DNA of 64,000 nucleotides. Source: Polaribacter sp. Z022. Lineage in GTDB: Bacteria; Bacteroidota; Bacteroidia; Flavobacteriales; Flavobacteriaceae. Shown in pieces: positions 1-8,574 of the stretch. How positions within the stretch are numbered: position 1 is the stretch's first letter; every line of letters starts with the position of its first letter. The position numbers and the translations under genes are program-made. The stretch spans positions 62,001 to 126,000 of the forward strand of contig NZ_JALCZO010000002.1 of assembly GCF_023555495.1 (NCBI RefSeq). The letters run 5' to 3'. The notes below the pieces were generated by a model that had not been told where the DNA came from, did no database searches, and saw only the letters and a program-made list of their open reading frames with translations.

Positions 1-1
1 G

Positions 2-877
2 TATGCTGCAGCATTTGACGCAAATGGAGGTGTTTTTGAACCATTGTTAACAAAAGAAGATGCAATAATTTCTGATTCTTTAAATCATGCATCTATTATA
101 GATGGTGTTCGTTTATGTAAAGCTGCTCGTTTTAGATATGAAAATAATAACATGCAAGATTTAGAAGCGAAATTGATTGAAGCTAATAAGCAAAATCATC
201 GTTTTAAAATAATTGTTACAGATGGTGTTTTTTCTATGGATGGAATTGTTGCTGAGTTAGATAAAATTTGTGATTTAGCTGATAAATACGATGCACTTGT
301 AATGGTAGATGAATGTCATGCTTCTGGTTTTATAGGAAAAACAGGTCGTGGAACTATTGAGTTAAAAAATGTTTTAGGAAGAGTTGATATTATTACAGGT
401 ACTTTAGGAAAAGCTTTAGGAGGAGCAATGGGTGGATTTACCACCGGTAAAAAAGAAATTATAGAAATGCTTCGTCAAAGATCTAGACCTTATTTATTTT
501 CTAATTCTTTAGCACCTGCAATTGTTGGTGCTTCTTTAAAAGTTTTTGAAATATTAGAAAAAGATACTTCTTTACGTGATAAATTAGAAAGCAATACCAA
601 TTACTTTAGAAAAGAAATGGAAACTGCTGGTTTTGATTTGGTTGGAGCAGATGCTGCTATAGTACCAGTTATGCTTTATGATGCCAAACTAGCTCAAGAA
701 ATGGCTAATGCATTACTATTAGAAGGTATTTATGTAATAGGTTTCTTTTATCCTGTAGTACCAAAAGGTAAAGCAAGAATTAGAGTGCAATTATCTGCTT
801 CACATACAAAAGAGCATTTAGATAAAGCTGTAAGAGCTTTTGTAAAAGTTGGAAAAGAATTAAATGTAATTAGTTAA
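2..877 (+). CDS. kbl: Glycine C-acetyltransferase (2-amino-3-ketobutyrate CoA ligase), 3' part
   Basis: PLP-dependent enzyme that cleaves 2-amino-3-ketobutyrate with CoA to glycine and acetyl-CoA, working with threonine dehydrogenase. The frame is open from base 2, so the gene starts before the window; about 291 C-terminal residues are present and roughly 105 of the usual ~397 are missing. Visible family marks are [22 protein letters not shown], the cofactor-binding DECHASGF, and [10 protein letters not shown], whose Lys (codon 410-412) should form the Schiff base. An in-frame TTG at 44 is internal and not the start. A 15-bp terminator hairpin follows. AlaS-type relatives (KBL/ALAS/BioF family) are the only alternative; the residue pattern fits Kbl best. 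Confidence 0.95.
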   Translation, partial: YAAAFDANGGVFEPLLTKEDAIISDSLNHASIIDGVRLCKAARFRYENNNMQDLEAKLIEANKQNHRFKIIVTDGVFSMDGIVAELDKICDLADKYDALVMVDECHASGFIGKTGRGTIELKNVLGRVDIITGTLGKALGGAMGGFTTGKKEIIEMLRQRSRPYLFSNSLAPAIVGASLKVFEILEKDTSLRDKLESNTNYFRKEMETAGFDLVGADAAIVPVMLYDAKLAQEMANALLLEGIYVIGFFYPVVPKGKARIRVQLSASHTKEHLDKAVRAFVKVGKELNVIS

Positions 878-916
878 TTTACCAATTATATTTAGAATAA
901 ATTTTTAGTTACTTTT

Positions 917-950
917 TAAACTTCTAATAATTTTTATTATTAGAAGTTTA
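917..950 (+). terminator. Hairpin terminator after kbl
   Basis: Perfect 15-bp stem (917-931 with 936-950) closed by a TTTT loop, 40 bases after the kbl stop. The downstream T-tract is weak (ATTTGTAATTTT), so termination may be inefficient or partly shared with the next gene's leader. Confidence 0.6.
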
Positions 951-967
951 ATTTGTAATTTTAATTA

Positions 968-1570
968 ATGGATTTATTTTCTTCTGAAACAATAAAAAAT
1001 ATTCTTCCTTTTGATGGTATTACCAATTATCATGGATTAATTCTTGATAAAAAACAGTGTGCGTTTTATTATCAAAAATTGATGGAAACAATTTTATTTA
1101 AAAATGATGAAGCTGTTATTTTTGGAAAAAAAATAATTACTAAAAGAAAAGTAGCTTGGTATGGAGAATCTGAATATTCCTATACGTATTCTAAGGTTAC
1201 TAAAACAGCAAATATTTTTACTAAAGAATTATTAGAATTAAAAACTATTGTAGAAAAAGAAACAGGAGAAACGTTTAATTCTTGTTTGTTAAATTTATAT
1301 CATTCTGGAGCAGAAGGGATGGCTTATCATTCTGATGGAGAAAAGATGTTAAAAAAAGATGGTGCAATAGCTTCTCTATCTTTAGGAGCTGAACGTAAAT
1401 TTTCTTTTAAACATAAAGAAAACAAACAGAGAATAGACATTGTTTTAGAAAACGGTAGTTTGTTAGTAATGAAAAAAGGAACTCAAACCAATTGGCTTCA
1501 TAGGTTACCACCAACCAAAAAAGTAAAATCTCCTAGAATTAATTTAACTTTTAGAACAATAGAACTGTAA
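968..1570 (+). CDS. AlkB-like 2-oxoglutarate/Fe(II) dioxygenase
   Basis: Predicted oxidative demethylase of alkylated nucleic acid bases (2OG-Fe(II) oxygenase superfamily, AlkB family). 200 aa, the usual size. The jelly-roll core shows the iron-binding HxD (YHSDGE, His121 and Asp123), a distal His near residue 178 (NWLHRLPP), and the 2OG-binding arginines in PRINLTFR close to the C-terminus. The start is the ATG at 968, with no better upstream choice. It stands alone between kbl and a convergent LytTR regulator, only 2 bases from that gene's stop. Substrate (DNA, RNA or another molecule) cannot be told from sequence; plants and bacteria have ALKBH2-like forms of this length. Confidence 0.9.
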   Translation: MDLFSSETIKNILPFDGITNYHGLILDKKQCAFYYQKLMETILFKNDEAVIFGKKIITKRKVAWYGESEYSYTYSKVTKTANIFTKELLELKTIVEKETGETFNSCLLNLYHSGAEGMAYHSDGEKMLKKDGAIASLSLGAERKFSFKHKENKQRIDIVLENGSLLVMKKGTQTNWLHRLPPTKKVKSPRINLTFRTIEL

Positions 1571-1572
1571 GG

Positions 1573-2280
1573 TTAATTGTCTATTTTTTTTATAAATTCA
1601 TCTCTATAATTTAACCCAATAGGAATCCATTTATCATCAATAATAATTCTGTTTCTTTGTACAGAGTAGATGTGTTTTAATGCAACAATAAATGATTTGT
1701 GAACACGAATAAAATTAAGATTTCCTAGTTTTTGTTCAAAGTTTTTAAGGCTACTTAAGGTTAAAATTGGTTTTTCTTTATTAGTATAGATTTTAATATA
1801 ATCTTTTAAAGATTCTATATATTTAATATCGCATAAATTTATTTTTAAGTTTTCGTATTCAGATTTTACAAAAATAAATTGTTGATTATTTTCTTGGTTT
1901 ACAACAGGTGTTTCTTCTTCTATTTTTAATTTTAATAAGTTTTGTGCTCTTGTTGCAGCTTTTAAAAATCTATGAAAAGGAATAGGTTTTACTAAGTAAT
2001 CTATAGCATTTAAATTAAAACCTTCTACAGCATAATGAGAATAAGCAGTTGTAAAAATAAACATTGGCTTAGTATCTAAAGATTTAATCATATCTATACC
2101 AGAAAAATCAGGCATTTCTATGTCAGTAAAAATCAAATCTATTTTTTGTTCTTGTAAGATGTTTGTAGCATCAAAAGCATTAGAACAAGAGGCAACTAAA
2201 TCTAAAAACGGAATTTTAGCAATAAAATCTTCTAATAATTCTAAAGCTAAGGGCTCATCATCTATAATTATGCATTTCAT
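1573..2280 (-). CDS. LytTR-family response regulator
   Basis: Response regulator of a LytS/LytR-type two-component system, 235 aa. The N-terminal receiver domain (about residues 1-120) has the acidic pair IIDDEP and the phospho-acceptor Asp53 in FTDIEMPDFSG; the conserved Lys is in DYLVKPI. The C-terminal LytTR DNA-binding domain (about 135-235) includes FIRVHKSFIV and the tail IPIGLNYRDEF. Its ATG overlaps the stop of the histidine kinase gene by 4 bases, so the two are translationally coupled. Target genes are not evident; the neighbouring kelch lipoprotein and AlkB gene are separately transcribed. Confidence 0.93.
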   Translation of the reverse strand: MKCIIIDDEPLALELLEDFIAKIPFLDLVASCSNAFDATNILQEQKIDLIFTDIEMPDFSGIDMIKSLDTKPMFIFTTAYSHYAVEGFNLNAIDYLVKPIPFHRFLKAATRAQNLLKLKIEEETPVVNQENNQQFIFVKSEYENLKINLCDIKYIESLKDYIKIYTNKEKPILTLSSLKNFEQKLGNLNFIRVHKSFIVALKHIYSVQRNRIIIDDKWIPIGLNYRDEFIKKIDN

Positions 2281-3335
2281 TTTTTATTGCTTTTTAATTT
2301 TAAATTTAAGTTTACTGTATAAGACTTTTTATCATCATTTATGATAAGAGAATGCGTATTTGGGTATAATAAATTCAATCTATTTTTTATGTTTTTTAAC
2401 CCAATACCAGAATTTTCTGTTTTCTCTTTTTTGTAAGAAGATGTGTTAAAAACATATAAATTTAGTTCGCTATCTTTTATGGTAATTTTAATTCTTATGT
2501 CTGTTTTACCTCTATAATCTGTTCCATATTTAAAGGCATTTTCTATAAATGAAATAAGTAATAAAGGTTCTATATTATAGTTTAAGAGACCATGTATATT
2601 TAACCTAACACCACTAGAATCTTTAAGACGTAAAAGCTGTAAAGAAATGTAATTTTTAAGATGTTCAATTTCTTTTTCTAGTGATACTGTATTTTCATTA
2701 GCTTCATAAATAGAGTAACGCATTAACTCAGATAATGTAACAATAGCTTCACTTGTATTGTCAGATTTTTTATTAGCTAAAGCGTAAATACTATTTAAAG
2801 TATTAAATAAAAAATGTGGATTTAATTGTGCTTTTAAAAATGAAAGTTCAGAACTAACTTTTTGAGCTTCAATAATCACTTTTTCTTTTTCAGATTTATA
2901 CCATTCTATACCTAATTTTATACTTGTACTTAAAGTAAAAAATAAGAGTAAAAGAATAAACATTGGAAAAGCTCTAAAAATAGAATGTTCTCTATTAAAG
3001 TCTTCTGGAAAATCTCTTGGGTTTCCAATTAGAGGTTTTAGATTTAAAGGTTTTGGAATTACAAATTCTAAAATAAAAAGAAAGAAAACACTAGCTAATA
3101 AAACAGTAGAAATGTAAAATAGAAATTCTTTTTTTAGCAGTAATTTAGGAACAAATATGGAATAGTTTAAATAAAAAACGATTAAAAAAATACTAGATCT
3201 ATAAAAAATATCATTTGGAATAAAACCAATTCTAAGATAGATTTGAGATGTACTTATTGCAAAAATTAATATCCACGATACAATATGAATAATAAAACTA
3301 GATATTTTCTTGTTAAAAATGTTCAATTTAATCAT
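2277..3335 (-). CDS. LytS-like sensor histidine kinase
   Basis: Membrane sensor kinase (His_kinase family PF06580 type), 352 aa. About four hydrophobic segments lie in residues 12-145, with a short proline-rich extracytoplasmic loop near 95-118. The phospho-acceptor is His174 in LNPHFLFNTLNS. The C-terminal ATPase part carries FIENAFKYG (N-box) and NSGIGLKNIKNRL (G-box). It is the partner of the LytTR regulator, overlapping it by 4 bases. No separate ligand-binding domain is visible, so the signal is unknown. A TAnnTTTG promoter box lies just upstream. Confidence 0.93.
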   Translation of the reverse strand: MIKLNIFNKKISSFIIHIVSWILIFAISTSQIYLRIGFIPNDIFYRSSIFLIVFYLNYSIFVPKLLLKKEFLFYISTVLLASVFFLFILEFVIPKPLNLKPLIGNPRDFPEDFNREHSIFRAFPMFILLLLFFTLSTSIKLGIEWYKSEKEKVIIEAQKVSSELSFLKAQLNPHFLFNTLNSIYALANKKSDNTSEAIVTLSELMRYSIYEANENTVSLEKEIEHLKNYISLQLLRLKDSSGVRLNIHGLLNYNIEPLLLISFIENAFKYGTDYRGKTDIRIKITIKDSELNLYVFNTSSYKKEKTENSGIGLKNIKNRLNLLYPNTHSLIINDDKKSYTVNLNLKLKSNKK

Positions 3336-3348
3336 TATTAGAATGGTA

Positions 3349-3356
3349 CAAAATTA
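3349..3356 (-). promoter_or_regulatory. -7 promoter box for the LytS/LytR operon
   Basis: The minus strand reads TAATTTTG, a match to the Bacteroidota TAnnTTTG -7 element, 14 bases before the kinase ATG. No convincing -33 TTTG was found. Confidence 0.5.
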
Positions 3357-3404
3357 GAAGTTAAGCTTCTTAAAAATCTCACAAAAGACTGTTGTATTTT
3401 TCTT

Positions 3405-3458
3405 AAAAAAACAATTGGCTAAAATTTAAACTACATGTTTGTAATTTATATTTTAGCC
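3405..3458 (-). terminator. Terminator of the kelch lipoprotein gene
   Basis: On the minus strand a hairpin with a 9-bp perfect outer stem (3450-3458 with 3417-3425) and further internal pairing is followed by a run of seven Ts (3411-3405). It sits 28 bases after the kelch gene stop and before the LytS promoter. Confidence 0.6.
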
Positions 3459-3485
3459 TAGAAATGTTTTAATTTTTAGAGGAAA

Positions 3486-4508
3486 TTAATCATCCTCATT
3501 TTCTAATTCATCTGGTCTAAACTCCCAAACATCATCAAAATAATAACTTCCACTTCTACCCATAGCTACAAACGCTTTGTTAGGAAAAGTAAATGCAGAG
3601 GCATTTTGTCTTGCAGAACCTTCAAATTCTGGTAATTCATCCCAAGTATCTGAAGAAGGGTCATACACCCAACTTTCAGTAGTTATAGATCCAGAAATTC
3701 CTGTTGTTATGTAACCTAATCCGTTTAAAGAAAATGAAACACCACTACTTAATAAAATTTCAAAATCGTCATCATCATCATCATCATCATCTAAATCTGT
3801 TAACCTTGTCCAATTAGTACCGTTAAAAGAATAAAAATCTTCTTCATAAGCACCATTATGTATACCTAAGCCAACGTAAGCAATATCATCTATAACAAAA
3901 ACAGATGCATCTTTACGTTTTTGTCCTCCAAAACCAACAGATTGTTCCCAAGAGTCAGTTGCAACATCATATTTCCAAAAATCTTTTTGTTCACTTCCAT
4001 CATAACCAGTACCAATGTAACCACTATTACCAATAGAAAAACCAATAGCTCCATATCTAGCAGTTCCACCAAAATCTGCTTTTTGAGTCCAAGAATCTGT
4101 TGTTGGGTCATATTCCCAAAAATCTTTTAATTCATTATCGCCATCAAAACCAGTACCTAAATAACCTTTTCCATTAATTGTAAATCCTACAGCTCCACTT
4201 CTTGGAGTTCCAGGAAATGCTGCTCTTTGAACCCAGTAATCATCATCAGAATTATATTCCCAAGTATCATTTAAATAATCATCTCCATCATAACCTGTTA
4301 CCAAATATCCTTTGTTACCAATAGTAAAACTTACAGAGTTTGCTCTTGAGTTTCCATCGAATGTAGAACTTTCTACCCAGTTTCCATATTCATCATCATC
4401 GTCATCATCACTACAACTTATAAAAAATATAGACATTAATGCAGCTAAAAATAAAACACTGCTCTTTTGTAATAAATTTGTTTTTCTCATTAGATTTAAT
4501 TTATTCAT
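3486..4508 (-). CDS. Kelch-repeat beta-propeller lipoprotein
   Basis: Predicted surface or periplasmic lipoprotein of 340 aa. The signal peptide ends in IFFISC, with Cys followed by a run of six Asp. The rest is about six kelch-like blades with the repeating pattern GF..G..GY.GTGYDG...DFWEY....DSW....F.G..R. A second run of Asp (about residues 239-247) is encoded by an ATC/GAT trinucleotide tract. Such propellers in this phylum are often annotated galactose oxidase/kelch; no catalytic residues of galactose oxidase are visible, so a binding role is more likely. The start is the ATG at 4508, 16 bases from a -7 box. It is divergent from the DUF4270 gene. Confidence 0.88.
   Translation of the reverse strand: MNKLNLMRKTNLLQKSSVLFLAALMSIFFISCSDDDDDDEYGNWVESSTFDGNSRANSVSFTIGNKGYLVTGYDGDDYLNDTWEYNSDDDYWVQRAAFPGTPRSGAVGFTINGKGYLGTGFDGDNELKDFWEYDPTTDSWTQKADFGGTARYGAIGFSIGNSGYIGTGYDGSEQKDFWKYDVATDSWEQSVGFGGQKRKDASVFVIDDIAYVGLGIHNGAYEEDFYSFNGTNWTRLTDLDDDDDDDDDFEILLSSGVSFSLNGLGYITTGISGSITTESWVYDPSSDTWDELPEFEGSARQNASAFTFPNKAFVAMGRSGSYYFDDVWEFRPDELENEDD
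3768..3791. repeat. Trinucleotide microsatellite encoding poly-Asp
   Basis: About seven consecutive ATC units on the plus strand, read as GAT (Asp) codons in the kelch lipoprotein gene. Length change would alter the number of Asp residues but not the frame. Confidence 0.85.
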
Positions 4509-4524
4509 TTGCTTAAATATTTGG

Positions 4525-4532
4525 CAAACCTA
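4525..4532 (-). promoter_or_regulatory. -7 promoter box for the kelch lipoprotein gene
   Basis: The minus strand reads TAGGTTTG (TAnnTTTG), giving a predicted transcript start about 10 bases before the ATG at 4508. Confidence 0.5.
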
Positions 4533-4716
4533 AAATCAATTAAATTTAAAATAGTACGAAATAGACAAACAAGGGTATTTTATAGATAAACATGTAAACC
4601 ATTTGTTAATTTTCTTAAAAGGTGTTAATTATAGGGTATAAAGGTGTTTTTGGTCTATAAATCTATAAAAAAGTACTGTTCATATATTTTATGATTTTAT
4701 GTAATAATTACCCCTA

Positions 4717-4724
4717 TACTTTTG
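4717..4724 (+). promoter_or_regulatory. -7 promoter box for the DUF4270 gene
   Basis: TACTTTTG (TAnnTTTG), 14 bases before the ATG at 4739. Its position argues against the upstream in-frame ATG at 4691, which lies before the promoter box. Confidence 0.55.
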
Positions 4725-4738
4725 TAAAAAAAAGTAAA

Positions 4739-6058
4739 ATGAGGTATTTCATTATTAGCATTATAAGTCTTGTTTTTTATGCTTCTTGTGCAACAGACAA
4801 TTCTATTTATGAAGTTGGAGACGACTTTATAGATAATAATATACAAGTTAGAATTATAGATACATTTTCTATTAAAGCAGGAACTTTTAAAATAGATTCT
4901 TTAATAACATCTAGTACAAATAGAATATTGCTGGGTAACGTAAATGATATAAGTTTAGGTAGTTTATCATCTAAATCTTTTATGCAATTAACAGCATCAA
5001 ATTATGTAATAGATTCTGATGCTGTTTATGATTCTATTGGGATGATTTTAAATTATGATAATTATTATCATGGAGATACAACAAAAATTCAAACCTATAA
5101 ACTGCATAGAATAATAGAAACAGTAGAGCCAGAAGAAGGAGATAGTTTCTATAACACATCAACATTAGCATATGATTCTCAAATTTTAGGAGAATTATCT
5201 TTTACAGCAAAACCAAATAAATCTACAGATTCTCTTTTTATTAAAATGGATAATACTTTAGGAAAAGAAATTTTTGATAAAATTGTAGATAATGATATTA
5301 ATAATTCAGACGATTTTTTGCAATTCTTTAAAGGTTTAGCAATAATACCAAACACAACAATAGATAGCCACGTTTTAGGGTTTAATGCTCAAACAACAGA
5401 AAATACAACAGGTAATTCTAAAATGCGATTGTATTATACAATTGATGATGGTGATAGTGAAGACAATAGTTATTATATAGATTTTATTATTTCTAATGCA
5501 GCAAAACAGTTTAACAAAATTAATTCAGATTTATCAAACACCGTTTTAAAAGGATTTATTGATAGTGAAGAAATAAAATTAAGTGAAGATACAGACAATG
5601 CAATATATGCTCAATCAAGTACAGGTATTGCAGCAAGAATAGAAATACCATCTATTAAAAAATTGTCTGAACTATATGAAAATGCAACAACCTTAAGTGC
5701 AGAATTAACTTTTAATCCATTAAAAGGAACTTATGATGATAATAAGCCTTTACCAGAAGCTTTATCTATATATATAGTAGATCAAAAAAACAGAATTATA
5801 CAGCAATTAACAACGGTAGATGGAGATGCAAGTTATGCTATTTTAAATAAAGCTGATGATGAGTTTGAAGCAAACACTTCTTATTCTATAGATTTAAGTG
5901 ATTTTGTAGAGCAAATATTGTTTTCGGAAATAGATTTAAACTATGCTTTAATGATTCAGTTTACAGACTATACAAGCAACATTAATAGTGTAACTATAGA
6001 AAATAATCCTGTTACCAATAACGAAATAAAATTATCAGTAAAATATTTAAACTATTAA
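4739..6058 (+). CDS. DUF4270 family lipoprotein
   Basis: 439-aa protein of the DUF4270 family, restricted to Bacteroidota and of unknown function. The N-terminus is a lipoprotein signal ending FYASC-ATDN. The family pattern is seen in the start of the mature protein (YEVGDDFIDNNIQVRIIDTF) and in the tail, where beta-strand repeats end in VKYLNY. The ATG at 4739 was chosen because the signal peptide begins there and the promoter box lies at 4717-4724; an in-frame ATG at 4691 would be upstream of transcription. It is followed after 1 base by an outer-membrane protein gene, so the two are probably co-transcribed and may work together at the cell surface. Confidence 0.85.
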   Translation: MRYFIISIISLVFYASCATDNSIYEVGDDFIDNNIQVRIIDTFSIKAGTFKIDSLITSSTNRILLGNVNDISLGSLSSKSFMQLTASNYVIDSDAVYDSIGMILNYDNYYHGDTTKIQTYKLHRIIETVEPEEGDSFYNTSTLAYDSQILGELSFTAKPNKSTDSLFIKMDNTLGKEIFDKIVDNDINNSDDFLQFFKGLAIIPNTTIDSHVLGFNAQTTENTTGNSKMRLYYTIDDGDSEDNSYYIDFIISNAAKQFNKINSDLSNTVLKGFIDSEEIKLSEDTDNAIYAQSSTGIAARIEIPSIKKLSELYENATTLSAELTFNPLKGTYDDNKPLPEALSIYIVDQKNRIIQQLTTVDGDASYAILNKADDEFEANTSYSIDLSDFVEQILFSEIDLNYALMIQFTDYTSNINSVTIENNPVTNNEIKLSVKYLNY

Positions 6059-6059
6059 A

Positions 6060-7304
6060 ATGAAGAAGAAATTAGTTGTAATAGTATCATTAGTTTTTAT
6101 AAATACTTTATTAAGTCAAACAAACACAAATACACCTTATTCTTTATTTGGTTTAGGAGTAGAAAATAAAACAGCAACAGGCGGTTTAACAGGTTTAGGA
6201 AATACAGGAATAGCAAAGTCTAATCCATTTGAAATAAATATATATAACCCAGCAAGTTTGGGTAATATTTTACAAAAATCATTTTTATATGAGTTTGGTT
6301 TAAATGGTACCTATTCTACATTACAATCAAATTCTAAACAAGAAACTATTAGTAATGGTAATATTTCTCATATAGCAATTGCTTTTCCTATTAAAAAAGA
6401 TTGGGGTATGAGTATTGGTCTTTTACCATACACAAAAACAGGCTATAACATAGATTTAGAAAACGCTATAGAAGGTACCACAGAAACTTATATTACAAGA
6501 GTTACTGGAGAAGGTGGATTAAATAAGTTTTATTTATCTACTGGTTTTAAGGCATTTAAAAACGTAACTTTTGGTATAGATGTTTCATTTCTTTTTGGTT
6601 CAATAAATCAAGAAAAACAAGTATATACAGACTCATATGTTTCTATAATGGATAAAAATCATTATTCTGGAGCAAAACTTAAAGTAGGTTTTCAATACAA
6701 AATAATAGATACAGAAAAGTTTGAAACTACAATTGGGGGTTTGTTAGATTTGCCAACCTCTTTAGGAGGTACACAAACAAGGTCTTCTAATAAAACAACT
6801 TCTTCTGGTAATTCTATTTATATTGAAGAAGAAGTAGAAAACGAATTAAATAATTTTGAACTCCCTTTTTCTTATGGAGTTGGAATTACATCAGTAATCA
6901 ATAAAAAAATTACAACCAACTTAGATTTTAGACAATTATTATGGAATAATACAAATCAAAATCAAAATAATGAAACTTATGCAAACCAATCTATTTATGC
7001 ATTTGGTATAGAATATATGTCTGCAAAAGACAAGTTTAAATACGCTTCTAACATAAAATATAGATTTGGTTTAAACTATAATACAGGCTTTTTAAAAATA
7101 TCTAATAAACAAATAGACAGTCATTTTGTATCTTTTGGTTTAGGGCTTCCTATGAGAAAATACAGCAACGATTATTTTAATATTTCTTACTCTTATGGTA
7201 AAGAAGGTACTTTAGAAAATAGGTTAATTCAAGAAAATTTTCATAAGCTAACATTAAACTTAAACTTTGTGGGTAAATGGTTTAACAAAAAGAAAATAGA
7301 TTAA
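6060..7304 (+). CDS. Putative outer-membrane beta-barrel protein
   Basis: 414 aa with a clear Sec signal peptide (MKKKLVVIVSLVFINTLLSQ). The mature part begins TNTPYSLFGLGVE and contains many alternating hydrophobic strands with Gly/aromatic ends, plus FGIDVSFLFGS- and YGVGITSVI-like hairpins, as expected for a FadL/PorV-like barrel. The protein is encoded 1 base after the DUF4270 lipoprotein, suggesting one operon. No specific transport function can be given; relatives are usually annotated outer membrane protein. The last residues do not show a type IX secretion CTD. Confidence 0.7.
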   Translation: MKKKLVVIVSLVFINTLLSQTNTNTPYSLFGLGVENKTATGGLTGLGNTGIAKSNPFEINIYNPASLGNILQKSFLYEFGLNGTYSTLQSNSKQETISNGNISHIAIAFPIKKDWGMSIGLLPYTKTGYNIDLENAIEGTTETYITRVTGEGGLNKFYLSTGFKAFKNVTFGIDVSFLFGSINQEKQVYTDSYVSIMDKNHYSGAKLKVGFQYKIIDTEKFETTIGGLLDLPTSLGGTQTRSSNKTTSSGNSIYIEEEVENELNNFELPFSYGVGITSVINKKITTNLDFRQLLWNNTNQNQNNETYANQSIYAFGIEYMSAKDKFKYASNIKYRFGLNYNTGFLKISNKQIDSHFVSFGLGLPMRKYSNDYFNISYSYGKEGTLENRLIQENFHKLTLNLNFVGKWFNKKKID

Positions 7305-7323
7305 ATAACAGTATAATTATCCT

Positions 7324-7331
7324 TACTTTTG
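7324..7331 (+). promoter_or_regulatory. -7 promoter box for the pseudouridine synthase gene
   Basis: TACTTTTG (TAnnTTTG), 16 bases before the TTG start at 7348. Confidence 0.55.
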
Positions 7332-7347
7332 CAGAAAATATTTCTCT

Positions 7348-8238
7348 TTGGATACTAACAATAAACAATCTATAAACCTTAATAAATATATAAGTTCCTC
7401 TGGTATTTGCTCACGTAGAGAAGCCGAAAAATTTATAAACGAAGGTAGAGTTACAATAAATGGTAAACCCACTCAATTAGGAAATAGAGTAGGCAAAAAA
7501 GATGTTGTAAAATTAGATGGTAGAGTTGTAAAACCTAAAAACACAACACTTTATATTGCTTTAAATAAACCAGTAGGTATCGTTTCTACCACAGATGAAA
7601 GAGAACCTAAAAATATTATAAAGCATATAAATTATCCAGAAAGACTTTTTCCAATAGGTCGTTTAGACAAACCATCAGAAGGGTTAATTTTTCTTACCAA
7701 TGATGGAGATATTGTAAATAAAATTTTACGTGCAGGAAACAATCACGAAAAAGAATATTTTGTAACCGTAAACAAATCTATTACAGATAGTTTCATTCAA
7801 AAAATGGGAAATGGAATTCCTATTTTAGGTACAATTACCAAAAACTGTTTGGTAGAAAAAGTAAGCGATAAAATCTTTAAAATCATTCTAACACAAGGAT
7901 TAAATCGTCAAATTCGAAGAATGTGCGAATACTTAGATTACGAAGTAACTAAGTTAAAACGTACGCGAATCATGAATGTAGAATTAGGTTATTTACAAGC
8001 AGGAGATTGGCGAGAACTAACAGAAGAAGAAATGAAAGAAATCAATAAAATGATTTCTACATCATCTAAAACCGAAGAAGCTTCTATTGTTAAAGAAAAA
8101 CCAAAAGCACAAAAACCAAAAAGAAAACAAGCCCCAACTAAAAACGCTTTCAATAAAAAAAGTGCCTCTTTCAGAAAATCATCACCCAAAAATAAAAAGA
8201 AAAAAACGGGCTTTTCATCAAAAAAGAAACGTTGGTAA
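7348..8238 (+). CDS. RluF/RsuA-family pseudouridine synthase
   Basis: Isomerises specific uridines in rRNA (or tRNA) to pseudouridine. 296 aa: an N-terminal S4 RNA-binding domain (residues about 8-65, [20 protein letters not shown]) and an RsuA/RluB/E/F catalytic domain with the motif [10 protein letters not shown] holding the catalytic Asp. [11 protein letters not shown] and [10 protein letters not shown] point to the RluF (23S U2604) subgroup rather than RluB. The last ~70 residues are a basic low-complexity Lys/Ser tail, common in flavobacterial homologues and probably RNA-binding. The start is TTG at 7348; the promoter box ends at 7331 and no ATG is near. The exact target base is inferred only. 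Confidence 0.88.
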   Translation: MDTNNKQSINLNKYISSSGICSRREAEKFINEGRVTINGKPTQLGNRVGKKDVVKLDGRVVKPKNTTLYIALNKPVGIVSTTDEREPKNIIKHINYPERLFPIGRLDKPSEGLIFLTNDGDIVNKILRAGNNHEKEYFVTVNKSITDSFIQKMGNGIPILGTITKNCLVEKVSDKIFKIILTQGLNRQIRRMCEYLDYEVTKLKRTRIMNVELGYLQAGDWRELTEEEMKEINKMISTSSKTEEASIVKEKPKAQKPKRKQAPTKNAFNKKSASFRKSSPKNKKKKTGFSSKKKRW

Positions 8239-8243
8239 AATCT

Positions 8244-8353
8244 TTAGGGCGTTACTTTATACTGAAAGCGTTCAGTATTAAAGTCAGGCTTTCACTACTC
8301 GCTTTTTTGTAAAAACAAAAAGAGCTCAAACAAGTCGTTCAATCCTTAACGCA
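8244..8353. repeat. Flavobacterial intergenic repeat element (structured)
   Basis: A compact unit starting TTAGGGCGTTAC and ending CCTTAACGCAC. It contains a strong hairpin (8254-8266 with 8271-8284, loop AGCG, one bulge), the string GGCTTTCACTACTCGC, and a second hairpin in which CTTTTTTGT pairs with ACAAAAAGAG. From memory, many Flavobacteriaceae genomes carry repeated elements with the same GGGCGTT...GGGCTTTC...TTTTTGTAAAAACAAAAA...CTAACGCA layout; only one copy is present here, so repetition was not verified. It follows the pseudouridine synthase stop directly and the hairpin may also act in 3' end formation. Confidence 0.55.
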
Positions 8354-8424
8354 CATTTTTGCCAACAACTAGCATAAAAAAATACTTTTAAGAATCTTTT
8401 AATTTTTCAATCTTTAAATAGTAT

Positions 8425-8432
8425 TATCTTTG
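8425..8432 (+). promoter_or_regulatory. -7 promoter box upstream of tgt
   Basis: TATCTTTG (TAnnTTTG). It is 142 bases before the tgt start, implying an unusually long leader for this window. Confidence 0.5.
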
Positions 8433-8574
8433 CTGCTAATGAAACGAAAATTTATTTTTTTAAAATTTTATTAGAATAATTTAAAAATAAATAAATGAGA
8501 GAACGAAGTGGTTACACGCGTTCTTAATTTTATGATTAATTTTTTTTTTACAAAAATCATCAAAATTTAAACGC
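8433..8574 (+). promoter_or_regulatory. Long 5' leader of tgt with two mini-ORFs
   Basis: Between the -7 box and the tgt start lie two tiny reading frames: 8439-8474 (11 codons, MKRKFIFLKFY) and 8495-8527 (10 codons, MRERSGYTRS). The second contains a 6-bp inverted repeat, AGAACG with CGTTCT, and is richer in G+C than its surroundings. ATGATT and AATCAT then flank a T-rich loop just before tgt. Function is unproven; a leader-peptide or RNA-structure control is possible. Confidence 0.3.

Noticed and set aside
3768..3791. CRISPR-like short repeats
   Set aside because: This is a coding trinucleotide tract, with no spacers or repeat length of an array; no cas genes are present in the window.
4691..4738. 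Upstream in-frame ATG for the DUF4270 gene
   Set aside because: It lies before the -7 box at 4717-4724 and would put 16 residues ahead of a clean lipoprotein signal peptide.
8087..8281. Second protein in another frame at the 3' end of the pseudouridine synthase gene
   Set aside because: It is a by-product of the Lys-rich tail in a shifted frame, without its own promoter or family signal.
8433..8574. preQ1 riboswitch in the tgt leader
   Set aside because: The sequence does not show the short preQ1 aptamer pattern (G-rich stem with A-rich tail); tgt is also not the usual target.
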